A DNA stretch of 64,000 nucleotides from Cheiracanthium punctorium (GCA_038373885.1 JAWZYV010015814.1:1178001-1242000); one strand, 5' to 3'. Positions 1-11,585 are shown, counted from the first letter of the stretch. Notes: generated from the letters alone by a model not told the origin. A program made the numbers and translations.

Positions 1-870
1 TCTAAATCTGTGCCAATGGATCATATATTCATTTCGAAATGCTTTCTTGAGATCTCAACTAATGCATGAGAAATGGAAAATAAAAGAAGACCTTAAAGTT
101 TCATTATTTAATTATCAAGTGATATAAAACAATAAATAAATGATAACAGCAACAGTAAATAACATTTAAAAACCTTTTAAATACAAATCAAATGCCATTA
201 AAGAATTAAATACATTTTCTCTCTTTTATGTTTTCAAAAATGTTTTTGAAATTTCTACATAGAGAATGGCTGCTAATAATTTAATATTTGCAGCCATTCT
301 CTAAGTAGAAATTCAGTGATAATGCACTACTATTTTGGCATTCGGTTAAAGTAGTTTTTAAATTTGAGTTTCTAAGTTCAGTTAAGTTCAAGACCGGTTC
401 TGCCACCTGTGACACCTTATACAAGGGATCAAATTTTATACACTATTTACATTCTATCGTCAATGTAGTATTTTTGTTCTGCATTACTGAAAAAATTTAT
501 GCACTATATTTTTTAAGTTTTGTAATTTTACAGGGTGACAATTCGGGGACCGATGCAGACGAAATTTGGGTCCGTTTTACGATCGCTTTCACAAAATTCT
601 AATCGATTAAAACAGCTCTTTCGCAAGATTAGAATCGATTGAAACAATCCCCCATTGGCATTTTATACTGCATATAATAATTTATTTTGTAAATTATTTT
701 ATAAATTATATTAATATATTAACATAATTTTATAAATTATATTAATATATTTACAATATAATTTATAAATTATATATAAATTATATAATTTATAAATTAT
801 ATTGTAAATTATTTTATAAATAATATTTTGTAAATTAAACAGTTTTCACATAAGTCAGACCTTGGAAAAA
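1..870. other. AT-rich non-coding stretch
   Basis: No open frame or recognisable gene is seen. Positions 660-840 are a low-complexity block made of many variants of ATAAATTATATTAATATATT. A short inverted repeat (251-312) is listed separately. Nothing else can be supported. Confidence 0.5.
251..312. repeat. Inverted repeat, 23-bp arms
   Basis: Arms at 251-273 and 290-312 are reverse complements with one mismatch (core AGAGAATGGCTGC), separated by 16 AT-rich bases. It could fold into a hairpin. No target duplication is visible, so it is not assigned to a transposon. Confidence 0.6.
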
Positions 871-892
871 GTTCCTGGATCACGTTCTTATT

Positions 893-1000
893 ACCCTTAA
901 ATCATCTGACGGATGTGACAGCCATTCTAAAACTGTAGTATAGTAGTTTGAACCTTGTTTAAGTGTGGGGGACAATTTCCAACATTGTTTTTGGACTATT
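893..1000 (-). repeat. Unclassified interspersed repeat, reverse copy
   Basis: Read on the minus strand, this matches 2163-2264 on the plus strand over about 105 bp at roughly 75 percent identity. A shared landmark is GATTTAAGGGTAATAAGAA. The two copies lie in inverted orientation around a mariner tail and a TCE element. Both conceptual translations contain CWKLSPT and DLRVIR, so the source may once have been coding, but I do not recognise the family. Confidence 0.4.
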
Positions 1001-1194
1001 ACAACTTTCATTTGTGAGGTAAAACAGAAGTGGAGACTTACAATGAGACTTACTACTGGAGACTCACTACTTAATCCTGTGATGATTTTATTTTTAAAAA
1101 ACATAATTTACATTTTTTTACTTTAACATTAATTACAGCAAATGTTGAAAATGTTCGACACCATTTTGAATGCGAACGTGGACGCATCGAATCA

Positions 1195-1353
1195 AGTTTC
1201 CAGAGAAGTATTGCAAAAATCGATGGATTAAAACAAATCATAACTGAAGAAATCTCCTCAATAACACCAACAATTTTGCGAAGGGTGCCAAAAAACTTTG
1301 TCCGATGTGTTCATGTTTGCCTCCAAAATGAGCGTTTTCAACGTTTGCTGTAA
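1195..1353 (+). pseudogene. Mariner-like transposase, C-terminal fragment
   Basis: Frame ending at the TAA at 1351-1353. The translation contains IDGLKQIITEEISSITPTIL followed by RRVPKNFVRCVHVCLQNE and ends in ERFQRLL. This is the amphipathic tail typical of mariner-superfamily (DDE_3) transposases, where a Leu-Lys-rich helix precedes an arginine-rich segment and a terminal 'FxxLL stop'. Only about the last 50 residues are present. The catalytic domain and the start are absent, so it is a decayed fragment. A TCE element begins about 115 bp downstream. Confidence 0.6.
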
Positions 1354-1466
1354 AGAAATTGATAATGTAAAAAAAATTGAAAGAAATTATGTTTTTCAAA
1401 AATAAAATATTCACAGGACAAAGTAGCATATTGCGCCTCCATTTCTCTTTTATCTTCCTTTTTTTA

Positions 1467-2121
1467 CTTTCCGAATATGTACCACGTAAGGAAAGTATTG
1501 TGATCATGAAAAAATTCGACTTCGATATTTTGGTGTATTTACACGTTTTGAAGTCTTCTGAATTCATTGATGCTATTTTTAAGAGATGTATGTATGTGTG
1601 TGTGTGTGTGTGTGTGTGTGAGTGAACACGATAGCTCCTAAACGAGGCATTCGATTGAGCTCAAATTGGGTATATATGTTACAAACCACCGTCGCAAGAC
1701 CGGTATTGATATTGGTGTGTATAGGACATATAGTTTTTCTACAGGGCTACGACAAAGATTTCTTTTACATTATGGCCTATGGGAGGAAATTTTTGAATGT
1801 GCGCTATAGCGTTTAAACGGTACATTCGATTGAGCCCAAATTGGGCATATATGTCATAAACCACCATCGTAAGACCGGTATTGATTTTGATGCGTATAGG
1901 TATTATAGTTTTTCTACAGGGCTACGACAAAGATTTCTTTTGCATTATGGCGTATGGGGAGAAATTCTTGAAATTGCACTAGCGTTTAAACGGCGCATTC
2001 GATTGAGCTTCAGTTTGGTATATATGCTTAAATTATTCATCGATTAAAATTTATTTAAATGCTTGGTAATGATCCTAATCGTAAGTGTTCGGAAAGTAAA
2101 GTGGCGTCACTCCAGATTTTT
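1467..2121 (-). mobile_element. TCE element copy 1 (tandem-core, CA-microsatellite family)
   Basis: A reverse-oriented copy of a family seen seven times here. On the plus strand it opens with TTACTTTCCGAATATGTACC, passes a (TG)n tract (about 1588-1620) and two core units of about 172 bp (landmarks GACCGGTATTGAT, TCTACAGGGCTACGAC, GCGTTTAAACGG). It closes with GTTCGGAAAGT and TCACTCCAG. Short inverted termini (TTTCCGAACA / TGTTCGGAAA) are visible. No protein is encoded: frames crossing it are microsatellite or repeat translations. No clear target duplication was found for this copy. Confidence 0.75.
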
Positions 2122-2162
2122 TTCTGTTACGGAACCAATAAAGATGCAACAGTCTAGCAGCA

Positions 2163-2264
2163 GTGTTGGAAACTGTCTCCTACACATAAAAAAAGGTTCA
2201 AACACAATTATACTTCAGTGTTAGAACAGCTGCCACATTCTCCCGATTTAAGGGTAATAAGAAA
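2163..2264 (+). repeat. Unclassified interspersed repeat, forward copy
   Basis: Inverted partner of 893-1000 (see that entry). It begins about 40 bp beyond the TCE end. The two partners could be remnants of one older element split by the TCE and the mariner fragment, or two separate insertions; the sequence does not decide between these. Confidence 0.4.
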
Positions 2265-3153
2265 AACTAAGAAGTACTCTGAAATCACCTTGTGCAACAT
2301 ACGAATTTTTCCCTTAATGCAAGGAGGCATTAGAAGCGAAACAACAGAACATAAAATTCTTATTTTCCCAAGATTCTAAAAAAAAAAAAAAAAAAAAAAA
2401 AATACTGCCTATGCGTAAGGTCATCATTACCTGCATGTCAATGATGATGAAATATTTTCCGTGTACACAAGTTATCTGAAACATACTGCAATGCGATCTG
2501 ATGCCACATATTCTAGTTACGCTGATGCGTTTGAAAGGGAGGAGGGGGGGGGGGAATTCACTCAAAGGCACTTGCCCAAAGTCCCAGTAATTGTCTTTAC
2601 GGAAACAGTAATTATCCAACAGTATAGTATAAAGGCATCAGGATGATAGTGTTTTACCTGAAAGAAAAAAAAACTCCTTTCTATGGTGAAATGTAATACC
2701 AGTTATTATATCCTCAAATAATTCTGCTCGGACTTAAAAAATAATGAATGCAATTATTATTCTTTGAAGATAACAAACGCCATTCTTAGGATACGAGAAA
2801 AAAATGGCAATAATCATAACTGCAAAAAGGTATTCTATATAATTTTGCAAATTTTTTTAAGAACCTTAATAGTTAAATATTTTTAAATAACTATGAGTTA
2901 AAAGAATGTATAGCTTTATTCGAGTACGAGACATTTTTTTTTTAACTCTACTTTTCTGCATCCATGTTTTCCCAGAAGTTTTTTTAAAGAAAAAGCTTTC
3001 CAAGAAATCCCAGGAATACTTTTTATAGATAGAAATACTTGAAGTGCAATTACGAATTCAGTTGAATTCACGAGTTCAACTGAGAATCAGTCATGTTTGG
3101 ACAGACTTTAACTAAGGAAAAGGATTACAGCTAACCTTTATAAAAATTATTTT
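2265..3153. other. Non-coding stretch with homopolymers
   Basis: Contains a poly-A run near 2379-2401, a G run near 2545-2553 and a palindromic patch at 3054-3084 with repeated GAATTC/GTTGAA. No gene or transposon terminus is recognised. Confidence 0.4.
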
Positions 3154-4016
3154 AAAAATCTGGAGTGACTCCACTCGACTTTCCGAACACTTACGATTAA
3201 GATCATTACCAAGCATTTAAATAAATTTTAATCGATGAATAATTCAAATATATATACCAAATTGAAGCTCAATCGAATGTACCGTTTAAACGCTAGCGCA
3301 CTTTCAAGAATTTCTCCCATAGGCCGTAATGTAAAAGAAATCTTTGTCGTAGCCCTGTAGAAAAACTATAAGTCCTATACACACCAAAATCAATACCGGT
3401 CTTGCGAGGTGGTTTATAACATGTATACCCAATTTGAGCTCAATCGAATGGACCGTTTAAACGCTAGCGCACTTTCTAGAATTTCCCCCCATAGGCCATA
3501 ATGTAAAAGAAATCTTTGTCATAGCCCTGTAGAAAAACTATAAGACCTATACACACCAAAATCAATACAGGTCTTGCGACGGTGGTTTATAACATATATA
3601 CACTTTTTGAGCTCAATCGGAAGTACCGTTTAAACGCTAGCGCATTTTCAAGAATTTCTCCCTATAGGCCATAATGTAAAAGAAATCTTTGTCGTAGCCC
3701 TGTAGAAAAACTATAAGTCCTATACACACCAAAATCAATACCGGTCTTGCGACGGTGGTTTATAACATATATACCCAATTTGAGCTCAATCGCATGCCCC
3801 GTTCAGGAGCTATCGTGTTCACTCACATACACACAAACACCACATACACCACACACACACACACACACACACTACACACTACATACATACATCTCGTAAA
3901 AATAGCATAAATGAATTCAGAAGACCCCAAAACGTGTCAATACACCAAAATCTCGAATTCGAATTTTTTCATGATTACAATACTTTCCTTACATGGTACA
4001 TGTTCGGAAAGTAAAA
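3154..4016 (+). mobile_element. TCE element copy 2
   Basis: Forward and nearly complete. The 5' end is TCTGGAGTGACTCCACTCGA followed by CTTTCCGAACAC. Three core units start near 3246, 3418 and 3588 (172 and 170 bp apart), and a partial unit at 3766 leads into GTTCAGGAGCTATCGTG. Then come a CA-rich microsatellite (3806-3875) and a conserved tail ending TGTTCGGAAAGTAAA. Terminal ACTTTCCGAACA and TGTTCGGAAAGT are inverted. The flanks are A-rich and show no clean long duplication. Confidence 0.8.
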
Positions 4017-5070
4017 ATATAAATCATAGGTATTTAATAATTTCTGAATCAAGATTTTGTAGAAAATTGCTAAGTTGTAATAAAAAAGTTTTACTCGAAA
4101 ACTGATTTTAAGTGAAACTCAGTCCCTTGTTCAAAAATTTAATCACAGCAATTTCTGGATATAAAGCCTCTCTTTTCACTCCGTAGCAAAAGACAGTCGC
4201 GAAATTCAAAATGCAGATCGGAACAGCGTAATTTGAATTCATTTGAAAGTGTAATCAGTTAAATGATTGTTTATTTGACAAATTTTTAAACAAGCTGCAT
4301 TTTATTTTTCTATTTTCTTTCTTTCACTTCGGGGGGGGGGGGAAATAACAAAAGAGCCATCTGCAAAGCTGCAGTGTTTGGGAACACAGCCAAATCAAAC
4401 TTCTGTTCAGTAACTACCATTAAAGCGATTCTGTGTGCTTCCTAGTCATAATATTCCTTTGAATTATTTTCAGATGAAACATAATTTAATCAATATTGCT
4501 TGAAGAGTATGCGTAAAAAGGAAAAAAAAAAAATTAAAGTTTCGGACTTTTTTTTTTTTTTTTTTGCTAAAGAAGGTAAAATCAGATTTTTCTATTTTTG
4601 CCAACATATCGGTGGAAATTTTGGACAGGTAACTTTTTATACGATATTCTCCCTACACTAAGCCTTTATAAATAAAATTACTCTAGACTTTTCATATAAT
4701 TCCTTGACTTTGTTGTGGTTGGAACTAGTGATGAGCAACATCTTTCGAAAGCTGGATCTGATGGTACAGGTAAAAAAATAAAAATAAAAATAAATGAAAA
4801 CCCCATTTCTTCCATGTCCTAGATTTGTAGAGCAAATACGAAAAGGGATTGTTCTTATTAATTGTTATCTTAATAAATTCGCGGGTATGGATACTGCTTT
4901 TAATATACATTTTCTGAATATACAGGGTGTCTAAGAATTATGTTTAGTTTTAAAATTTAACAACGTTTTAGCTAAAAAAGGTATTTACATTCTGATTTGA
5001 TTAGTTAATTGCACAACTCATCAAGTTTTTTTTTTTCCCTCCTGTTCAAGCTCGCCAGTTATGAGTGAGC
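4017..5070. other. Non-coding stretch
   Basis: G run at 4331-4341 and a poly-T tract near 4550-4566. The phrase TACAGGGTGTCTAAGAATTA at 4921 resembles the terminus of TA-inserting transposons, but no partner end was found. No gene is seen. Confidence 0.4.
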
Positions 5071-5078
5071 GTGTGAAC

Positions 5079-5563
5079 TAGAGATGAGTTCGGGCTCATT
5101 TTTTGAAGCCCGAGCCCGAGGACTTTTAATCCGAGCCCGAGCAATATTATTTAAGTCGGAGCCCGAGCCCGAAATTTCAGCTAAAGATAAAAAAAAAAAT
5201 TCAATTACTTCATTGATAGAATACAATAAATTTTGCCGTTTGTGCAAATTAACAAATACAGTTGCAAACTCCCAATGCACTTTCTAATTCTTGTATCCAT
5301 CCTTTATCAAAAAAGTCGGATCTCATGACCAACTAATGAGAATAAACCGCCGTTCTGAAATACCCAAAGAGCTTCACGCACCTTATAGGCGCCCGTGCCG
5401 CTATTTTTATTTATTTATTTAATTTTTATAAGTTACTTTTATTTTCCTCCTGAATCACTTTTTAAAATCTGTTTCAAGCAGGATGTTCAGTAAAGGAGAA
5501 ATTTTCGAGAGCCCGAGCCCGAGCCCGGGCTTTCGGGCCCGGACTGAGCCCGTCTCATCTGTA
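5079..5563 (+). mobile_element. GGGCTC-rich non-autonomous DNA transposon
   Basis: Bounded by TAGAGATGAGTTCGGGCTC on the left and GAGCCCGTCTCATCTGTA on the right, which are inverted. It is flanked by near-identical 8-bp direct repeats, GTGTGAAC at 5071-5078 and GTGTGGAC at 5564-5571. An 8-bp duplication and a TAGAGATGAG-type terminus fit the hAT superfamily. Both ends are packed with GAGCCCGAGCCC repeats, while the 350-bp middle is AT-rich and non-coding. Two more copies lie at 61.7-62.6 kb and one at the right edge. Confidence 0.75.
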
Positions 5564-5615
5564 GTGTGGACCTTCACAGGCGAAAGCTGTGTTGATTGTG
5601 TGTGATTAAGGCAAA

Positions 5616-5825
5616 CCTGCGCGAGGGGTATCTGCCTAAGATGCCTAGGCAGGAGGACTTTTTAAGGAATTCTAACGCGTATTCACGTTACATCTGGAGA
5701 AAACCTACCAAAACTCCAGACCGTTAGATCGACGACCGCGCCATGAGACCCGAACCCGGGACTTTCACGCTTCAGCCGCCTACCATTTTCAGTGATATAA
5801 CCACTGTGCCATGGTGAGGCCACAG
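5616..5825 (-). mobile_element. tRNA-derived SINE (family S2), reverse
   Basis: On the minus strand the head carries an A-box-like TGGCACAGTGG (5801-5811) and a B-box-like GGGTTCGGGTCT (5747-5760), spaced as in tRNA genes. A body follows with TAACGGTCTGGAGTTTTGGT and ACGCGTTAGAA. The same head and body occur forward at 57122-57292, which supports a dispersed family. It is not a functional tRNA: no clean acceptor stem was found. Confidence 0.65.
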
Positions 5826-6849
5826 GTGAAAGCACAGCGTGTGGCATGGTTCATAGAAAGCAAATGGACACACAGGTTCAACGGAACTTCCGGAGCGAAT
5901 TTCAGGGGGACCCACCATTCTGAGAAGATTCACGAACAGAAAGAAGAACTTAACCCATTTGTGCCTGGATATTTTTGCGACTTTCTTCGATTTATACTGA
6001 TAACAGAAATAATAGATAAATTTCTGACGTCAACTTCTTGAACAAGGGATGATTTCTTTTAAAATCATTATGCATAAAAATCGAAATATCAACATCCTAC
6101 TGGGTCATGTTAAAATATTTTGTAGAGTTGAGGCTCGATACTCATGAATAAGGGCTAGGAAAAATAAATAACGTTTTCGACTAATAGCGAAAATGCCGTC
6201 CCAAAAAAGGGACGCTGGGCATAAATGGGTTAATGAGTTGCACTATTAACCGCAAAAAAACAGAATGTAAATAGTATATTTCTTAGCTTAGAATTTATTA
6301 AAGTTTAAATCTGTAAAGATAATTGTTTGGGCACACGATACATTATCTTGAAGCAGTACATATTGCTAAATTCATATTAGCAACTGTGAACAACTAATTC
6401 TGAATTAAACGAACTGGATATTTGTTTCAAACTTAAGGACAGCATTAACCCCAAGACATCGATACGGCTTTTTTTTTTTTTTTTTTTCCCCAAGTGCGTG
6501 CATATATATATCAGCGTTTAATGTGAATTTGATTAATTCGTTTCAAAAAATTGAGTGAGTGTTGCCAAACCAAAAATCAGTGAGTGACAGATCCAACGCA
6601 ATGAGATGTGTCTTCGGACATAGGAAGATTGGAAAACCTCACCAGAAAATGAGAAAGGCAGCTCAGATATTAATACAGGCCCGGACTGGTCAGGTCGAAT
6701 GGTCGGTGATTGTCGACCAAGGGAGCCTAGGAGAGGCCCCAAAAATGAATATACTATTTTATAATCAGAACAATTTGATATATATATATATATATGTGTA
6801 ATGTATAAAAAGGTAATTTGGGTTTTAAGAGTTTGGGTATTGTTCAAGC
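5826..6849. other. Non-coding stretch with a possible hAT end
   Basis: Poly-T at about 6471-6487 and (TA)n near 6778-6796. CAGGCCCGGACTGGTCAGGT at 6676 resembles a hAT terminus, but no partner end or duplication was found. No gene is seen. Confidence 0.35.
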
Positions 6850-7290
6850 GGGTACTTTCACTGTAAGTTTTGCTTTCCTGTCATACTTGCCACGCGCGCT
6901 CTGGAGCTATGTTTTATTTATTTTGTTATTTGTCAGACATCAGGCCGTCGATTCTGAGTTCTTTAGATGTACACGTGTCCCCACGCCTTTGTAGCCCCGG
7001 ATGCGGGTCATGTTGGGAAATGTGTGTGGTTCGATCAGAGATAAGAGAGAGGAGGAGTTGTGTCTTCGCAGACCACGTGGTGTGGTAAGCGTAAATACTC
7101 CCGCACATCGAAAATCGGGGGACTTCTGCCACTGGAACTGCTTAATGAGTCCACGCTGATTCTTGTACCCGTCTCCCCTCCCCTCTTCTCATTCTAAATT
7201 GTAACTTAAATGTAATGTTCAATAAACCATATTACCTGCCTTAACTCTGAAACTTTACTTGAAATATCTGACGTCACAAATATATATCTC
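6850..7290 (+). repeat. Possible solo LTR or other promoter-bearing repeat
   Basis: This roughly 440-bp block is more GC-rich than its surroundings. It contains TGTCATACTTGCCACGCGCG near its left side and the polyadenylation-type signal AATAAACC near 7221, followed by ACCTGCCTTAACTC, an arrangement seen in Ty3/gypsy-type LTRs. A TGACGTCACA element sits near 7270. I could not fix TG...CA borders or a 4-5 bp target duplication, and no second copy is in the window, so the call is tentative. Confidence 0.3.
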
Positions 7291-7779
7291 AGAGTAATTG
7301 GATTATTTATTTTCCAGTAATCTTATGTCTTTACGTAGTAGCGCAGCGGAGGACCCCAGAATCCCCGCGGCCAAAGAGTCAGGGGCCCCAAAAGCTCTCA
7401 AATAATTAAATGTGTTTTTTAGGCACCTAAGCCTAAAATAGGGAGTTAGGCATCTAAGCCTAAAAAATTTTTTCAAATATTACATATTCTAATATTCTGT
7501 TCCTTCTAAATTCCTCAGTAAGGGGCCCCTTTGCAAACTCTAGCTCGATGAGTGCGTCCTGGGTTACAAGAAGTTAATACTGAGAAAAAATAATTAAAGG
7601 ATTAGTATTTTTACTTTCCTCGTTTACTTTCTAAAAAGCTACGAGAAAAGATCCTTAACATATTTATTGAATACGGATGCGGATACAAGTGTGGCTAAAC
7701 GGATCCCTCTATCTCACTCAAGTGATTTCGAATAAAAATAGGGATCTGCTTCTTTTTTACGAATAGCCGCGGATTCGGA
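7291..7779. other. Decayed repeat region
   Basis: Positions 7336-7400 (GTAGCGCAGCGGAGGACCCC) and 7518-7530 (GGGGCCCC) look like pieces of a GC-ended hAT element with an AT-rich middle, but the borders are lost. The phrase TACGGATGCGGATACAAG precedes the hAT MITE at 7780. No gene is seen. Confidence 0.35.
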
Positions 7780-8133
7780 CAACGGCGCCCATATGGGATT
7801 GCTTATTAGGGAGGGGGGCGGGCAGCCGGAGGATCCTGTACCTTGGAAGGTACCATATTTTACTGTTGAAACACTTCTACGTTATACCAGTACATAAATC
7901 CTAACGGTAATAGCTAGTTTTTGTTTACCATTTCTTCCTACGTTAACGCTGACGTTATCCATTATTCTGACCAATCAGGTTTCGGAATTTTTTCGTGCGC
8001 ATGCTCTGTACTGTCCAATGGCAATTAGCGTTAGCGTGAGTGAAAACGTTATGCAAAAACTCCCTAATATGGCATCTGGGGGGGGGAGGTAGGGGACATG
8101 GCCTCTTCCTGCCCATAGGTATGGGCGTCCATG
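7780..8133. mobile_element. hAT-type MITE with GGCGCCCATA ends
   Basis: The left end CAACGGCGCCCATA and right end TATGGGCGTCCATG are inverted. Flanking 8-bp repeats are GATTCGGA (7772-7779) and GATACGGA (8134-8141), seven of eight matching, as expected for hAT insertion. The 354-bp interior includes G runs and no coding potential. Confidence 0.65.
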
Positions 8134-8757
8134 GATACGGATATCGAACATACCTTTAATTGTAGAAATTAAGCTTTCTTGAACGTTCAATGTGCAATAA
8201 CGTGTTTCGAATAAAATCAGCAAGGAATTTTCATTTCAGGTAATCATTATATGATTAATTATAACTCACATACTCGCAACTATCCGAGTTTTCTAATTAA
8301 TCAGATAACTCGGTATTAAAGCAGAGAAAGGCTGTAGTAGATTTCGCATGCCGAATAATTCCAGAACCTGCTAATTAGATATTTAAAGTTTATGGTTTTC
8401 AGAAAGTTCCTGAGGTGAATATTAGCATAACACGTAATTTTAATAATTTATTAAGGGGTTCTGAGATAGAACTGTAAACGATGATGAAACCCTGCATCGC
8501 AACCGAACAATCAATCATCGATGTCATGGTTAACTCCACTATATACCAGACATCTATATCTAGAAGTTAACATCTGGAGTCTGTAAAGTTGAAACATTTA
8601 TTTACTTAAGTTCCAGCTGAACGATTGGCCTTGGCATTTAGGATACATTCTACAGGTGAAATAATTCATTAAAGTGCACAGAGCAGTTAAATTAGTATTT
8701 TCGGCTAATGGTAACCACAAATAAGATAAACGAATTGAAATGTCAAGTATAGTAGAG
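8134..8757. other. Non-coding stretch, nothing recognised
   Basis: AT-rich sequence without convincing open frames, terminal repeats or RNA motifs. Confidence 0.4.
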
Positions 8758-8830
8758 CAGCGGTTCCCAACCTTTTAACACTGTGGCCCTTATAATAGGG
8801 ATAACTCAGGATGCCCCCCCTTCTCACATT
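8758..8830 (+). mobile_element. hAT terminus, Charlie-like
   Basis: CAGCGGTTCCCAACCTTTTA followed by ACACTGTGGCCC matches the widespread style of hAT (Charlie-type) terminal repeat. The opposite end is not found within several kilobases, so this is a fragment or a strongly decayed copy. Confidence 0.45.
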
Positions 8831-9055
8831 CCTCAGCATACATACAGTTTTTTATTCTTCAGCAATGAATTTGAGTCACCTTTTCTACAAAATAATGCTG
8901 TCGGTGAAGTATGAATAAACATTTTAAGTGAAAATAGGTATGGACAGCGTACGCTAAAATGAGTTCATTGGCACACGTAAAATCTACTCCTGCTTCCAAC
9001 TTTTTGACCTTTGTTGTATCCAATGTCTAGAAGGCAAGCACCCTCCATGGCGGTA

Positions 9056-9488
9056 AAAAATGTTTAGGGATTCTTTTGTGTGTCTTAATGGTCAGACTAT
9101 TACCATATTTGCAGGAAACTTTAATGAGATTATAGATTGACACATTTTCTGGAGAGATTTTATTGGAAAAAGAATTCACCACCAGGTGGCGTTTCAGAAC
9201 ATTTTAGTGCGAATAGAACGGACAAATTACCATTCCCAAACGAAGAAAACAATGAAGAAGTTGTGGAGTAGATATTTTACACCTCTGCACGGTAGGAGAA
9301 TTTCCATATCAGAATTTCCACTCTAACATTCTAAAACGCCACCTGGAAGTGAATTTTCGAACTATATTTTGTCCTCGCAAATCTCTTTCCTACGGTCTCA
9401 TTAAGGCTTCCTCCAAATTTGGCAGCATTCTGACCAGTAGTTTTCGCTGTACACTGCTTTTAACTGGGAAGCTTTAGGAAACACCCTG
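9056..9488. mobile_element. TA-inserting MITE with long inverted repeats
   Basis: The right end reads GGAAACACCCTG then TA (9489-9490). Its reverse complement, opening TACAGGGTGTTTCC, can be aligned with the left half for about 150 bp, with shared ATGGTCAGA/CTGGTCAGA, CTTTAATGAGA/CCTTAATGAGA and CCAGGTGGCGTTT. The clearest inverted arms are 9169-9213 and 9321-9363. The left border is degenerate. A Tc1/mariner-type non-autonomous element is the best fit. Confidence 0.55.
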
Positions 9489-9710
9489 TACATTAAAAGA
9501 TAAACTTCGTGTTCAATAAAGTTTCTTTTCGGCATCTAGAGCGCAAGCTTGACGACAAACAGAAAATGCAAATATTTTCAATATAAAAAATTGAAATGTA
9601 AGCTTGAAAATACGAGGGTCGTCTGAAAAGTAAGTTTCCCACGCCAATACAAAGGAACAAAACGTGATTACCAGGTAAAATTTATTGCTAAAGATACAGA
9701 AATATTTCAA

Positions 9711-9797
9711 TTACTTCTCAACATAATAACCTGAACAATAACACTTGTCATACCGTGGGATAAGTTTTCTTAGTTCACTGTCATAGAACTCTACCGC
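9711..9797 (-). pseudogene. Mariner transposase C-terminus (left arm)
   Basis: The frame ends at the stop complementary to 9711-9713. Its 28 residues contain AVEFYDSELRKLIPRYDKCY and finish YVEK. The 'FY..E.RKL.PRYDKC' pattern is characteristic of the last residues of mariner-family transposases. Nothing upstream of it in frame is transposase-like, so the catalytic part is missing. Confidence 0.65.
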
Positions 9798-9991
9798 CTG
9801 AGAAAGGAGCCAAAGTGTCACCGCTGTTAACAGTTTACGTCAGTGGACAAGAAATCCTTCGTCGTACCCATGGTACCATCCTACAGTACTGATATTGCTT
9901 GCAGTGACTTTTGAGCATTTAAGAAATTCCTGTCCGTCATCACTTTTCCACTGACGAAGACTGCAAAGCAACTGTGATACGCTGGATCCTT

Positions 9992-10060
9992 TCTCAGTCG
10001 GCAAACTTCTAAGGCATAGGACTACAAAAACTTGTTCCACGGTATGACAAGTGTTACACT
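9992..10060 (+). pseudogene. Mariner transposase C-terminus (right arm)
   Basis: The plus-strand frame reads SQSANF, a stop, then GIGLQKLVPRYDKCYT, the counterpart of the left arm in opposite orientation. It is cut at 10060 by hAT-A and resumes after 14512. The internal stop and lack of a catalytic domain make it non-functional. Confidence 0.6.
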
Positions 10061-10930
10061 CAGGGCTTCGAACCAGAACTGAACCGAAAACCTGAAAAAA
10101 AAACGTTATTTAGGTCGGAACGAAAACCGGAACAGAACCGAAAAATATATATATATATATATATATCGGTTTATTTCTGTTCGATATATCTTCAGTCATT
10201 TTGTTACTGCAAACAACTTATCAATGTTTTCTAATTTAATGTCAACCATATAATTATCATCATTATTTCTGTTTTCGTTCCTCAGAGCCTTTCAGACATT
10301 ACGCATGCGTCAGGTCTGATTCGATTTCATCGAATTAGGGGCGATCGGTAGTTTAGCTTACGCTCGTTTATGCTTGGTTTACACTTGAACTAACAATAAG
10401 TAGGATAGTTTTTGAAATTCCGAATTGAAGTAAAACAAAATGGAAAACATCACAAAAAGACAGCGTGCCAAAATAAGGTGACCATACGTCCCGTTTTTAG
10501 GTGGTTTGTCCCGTTATCCCCAAGCACAACTGGGGGACACCGTAATGTCCCATTTTTAGAAAGAGAACAACCCACAAACTTGGATGATTTTAGATTTTTA
10601 GCGGCCAATAAAGGCCTCTAAAAATCTAAAATCATCCAACGGCAGTGTCTGTAAAAAAAAAAAAAAATCTCTGACCTCCCTCCCTCCTGTCTGGAGACGC
10701 AAAGAAAACGCCGGGGGATGGGTTACGTGGCCAGAGCAGACGTGGTTACAGCGGACACGTGAGGGGAGCTGGGCGGTCATAGCAGACATTCTTGAGCATA
10801 TTGTGCCTTTGACTTAAGTTTAGAATAAGAATAAATGAATAAAAACGTATAATTCCCTGAAGGGTTCATATAATCTTCAATTAAGGGGCAATAATTATGG
10901 CTAAGTGGTTTATCGGAGATTTAATATATA

Positions 10931-11585
10931 CAGTCGAGTGCCAAAAATCCGCCGACCTAAAATCCGCAAATGTCCGAAATCCGCACACCTTCTCTGATGT
11001 AAATAATGAAATTTGCTGTCATCCACTAGTGATGAAATTGGTGAAAAGTGCCTTGAATCTAGATAAATATGATTCTGATGATGATGAAAACTTAAAATAA
11101 TAATAATAATAATTATATGGTAATAATAATAATAAAATCAGTTTAATAAAAGTTTAAAGTTGGGAGAAGAATACATTAAATTTTTAGAACAGCAAAGTTT
11201 GGTAATGAAACAAGAATTAATGATAATTTACTATTTGCAAAAATAAATAAATAAAAGAAAGAAAAAGAGAAGAAAGAAAGAAACTGAAAGTAGAAAAAAA
11301 TACTTTAAAACAATTCACCATAGAACATGCTTTCAAAATTAGAAAAAGGAAATTTTTAAACCATTTGCTTGTCTTTATGTAATTTTTTCTTTTTTCTCCT
11401 ATGCTTTTGTATTTAGTGTGAAAATATAACTATATTTTGACTGTGTTTTTATTTCATTGTAATTGCATTCTACTTTTTTAAAATCAGCAATGCAATGATT
11501 TTTCTTTTATGGCCCGAAATCCGCAAAATCCTAAAATCCGCCCTAGAAATGGTCCCAAGCTGTGCGGATTTCTGGCTCTGTACTG
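10931..11585. mobile_element. pogo/Tigger-like MITE
   Basis: Left CAGTCGAGTGCCAAAAATCC and right GCGGATTTCTGGCTCTGTACTG are partly inverted (AAATCCGC/GCGGATTT) and bounded by TA at 10929-10930 and 11586-11587. AAATCCG motifs repeat inside both ends. A short frame ending near 11100 finishes in an acidic DSDDDEN tail, which could be the end of a Tigger-type transposase; that is a guess. Element length is 655 bp. Confidence 0.65.

Noticed and set aside
1588..1620. CRISPR-like short repeats (TG/CA tracts, tandem cores)
   Set aside because: The units are contiguous microsatellites or satellites without unique spacers, in a eukaryotic-type sequence.
5084..5287. Frames over GAGCCC repeats encoding Ala-Arg-rich peptides
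   Set aside because: They are produced by the GC-rich ends of a non-autonomous transposon and change with each copy.
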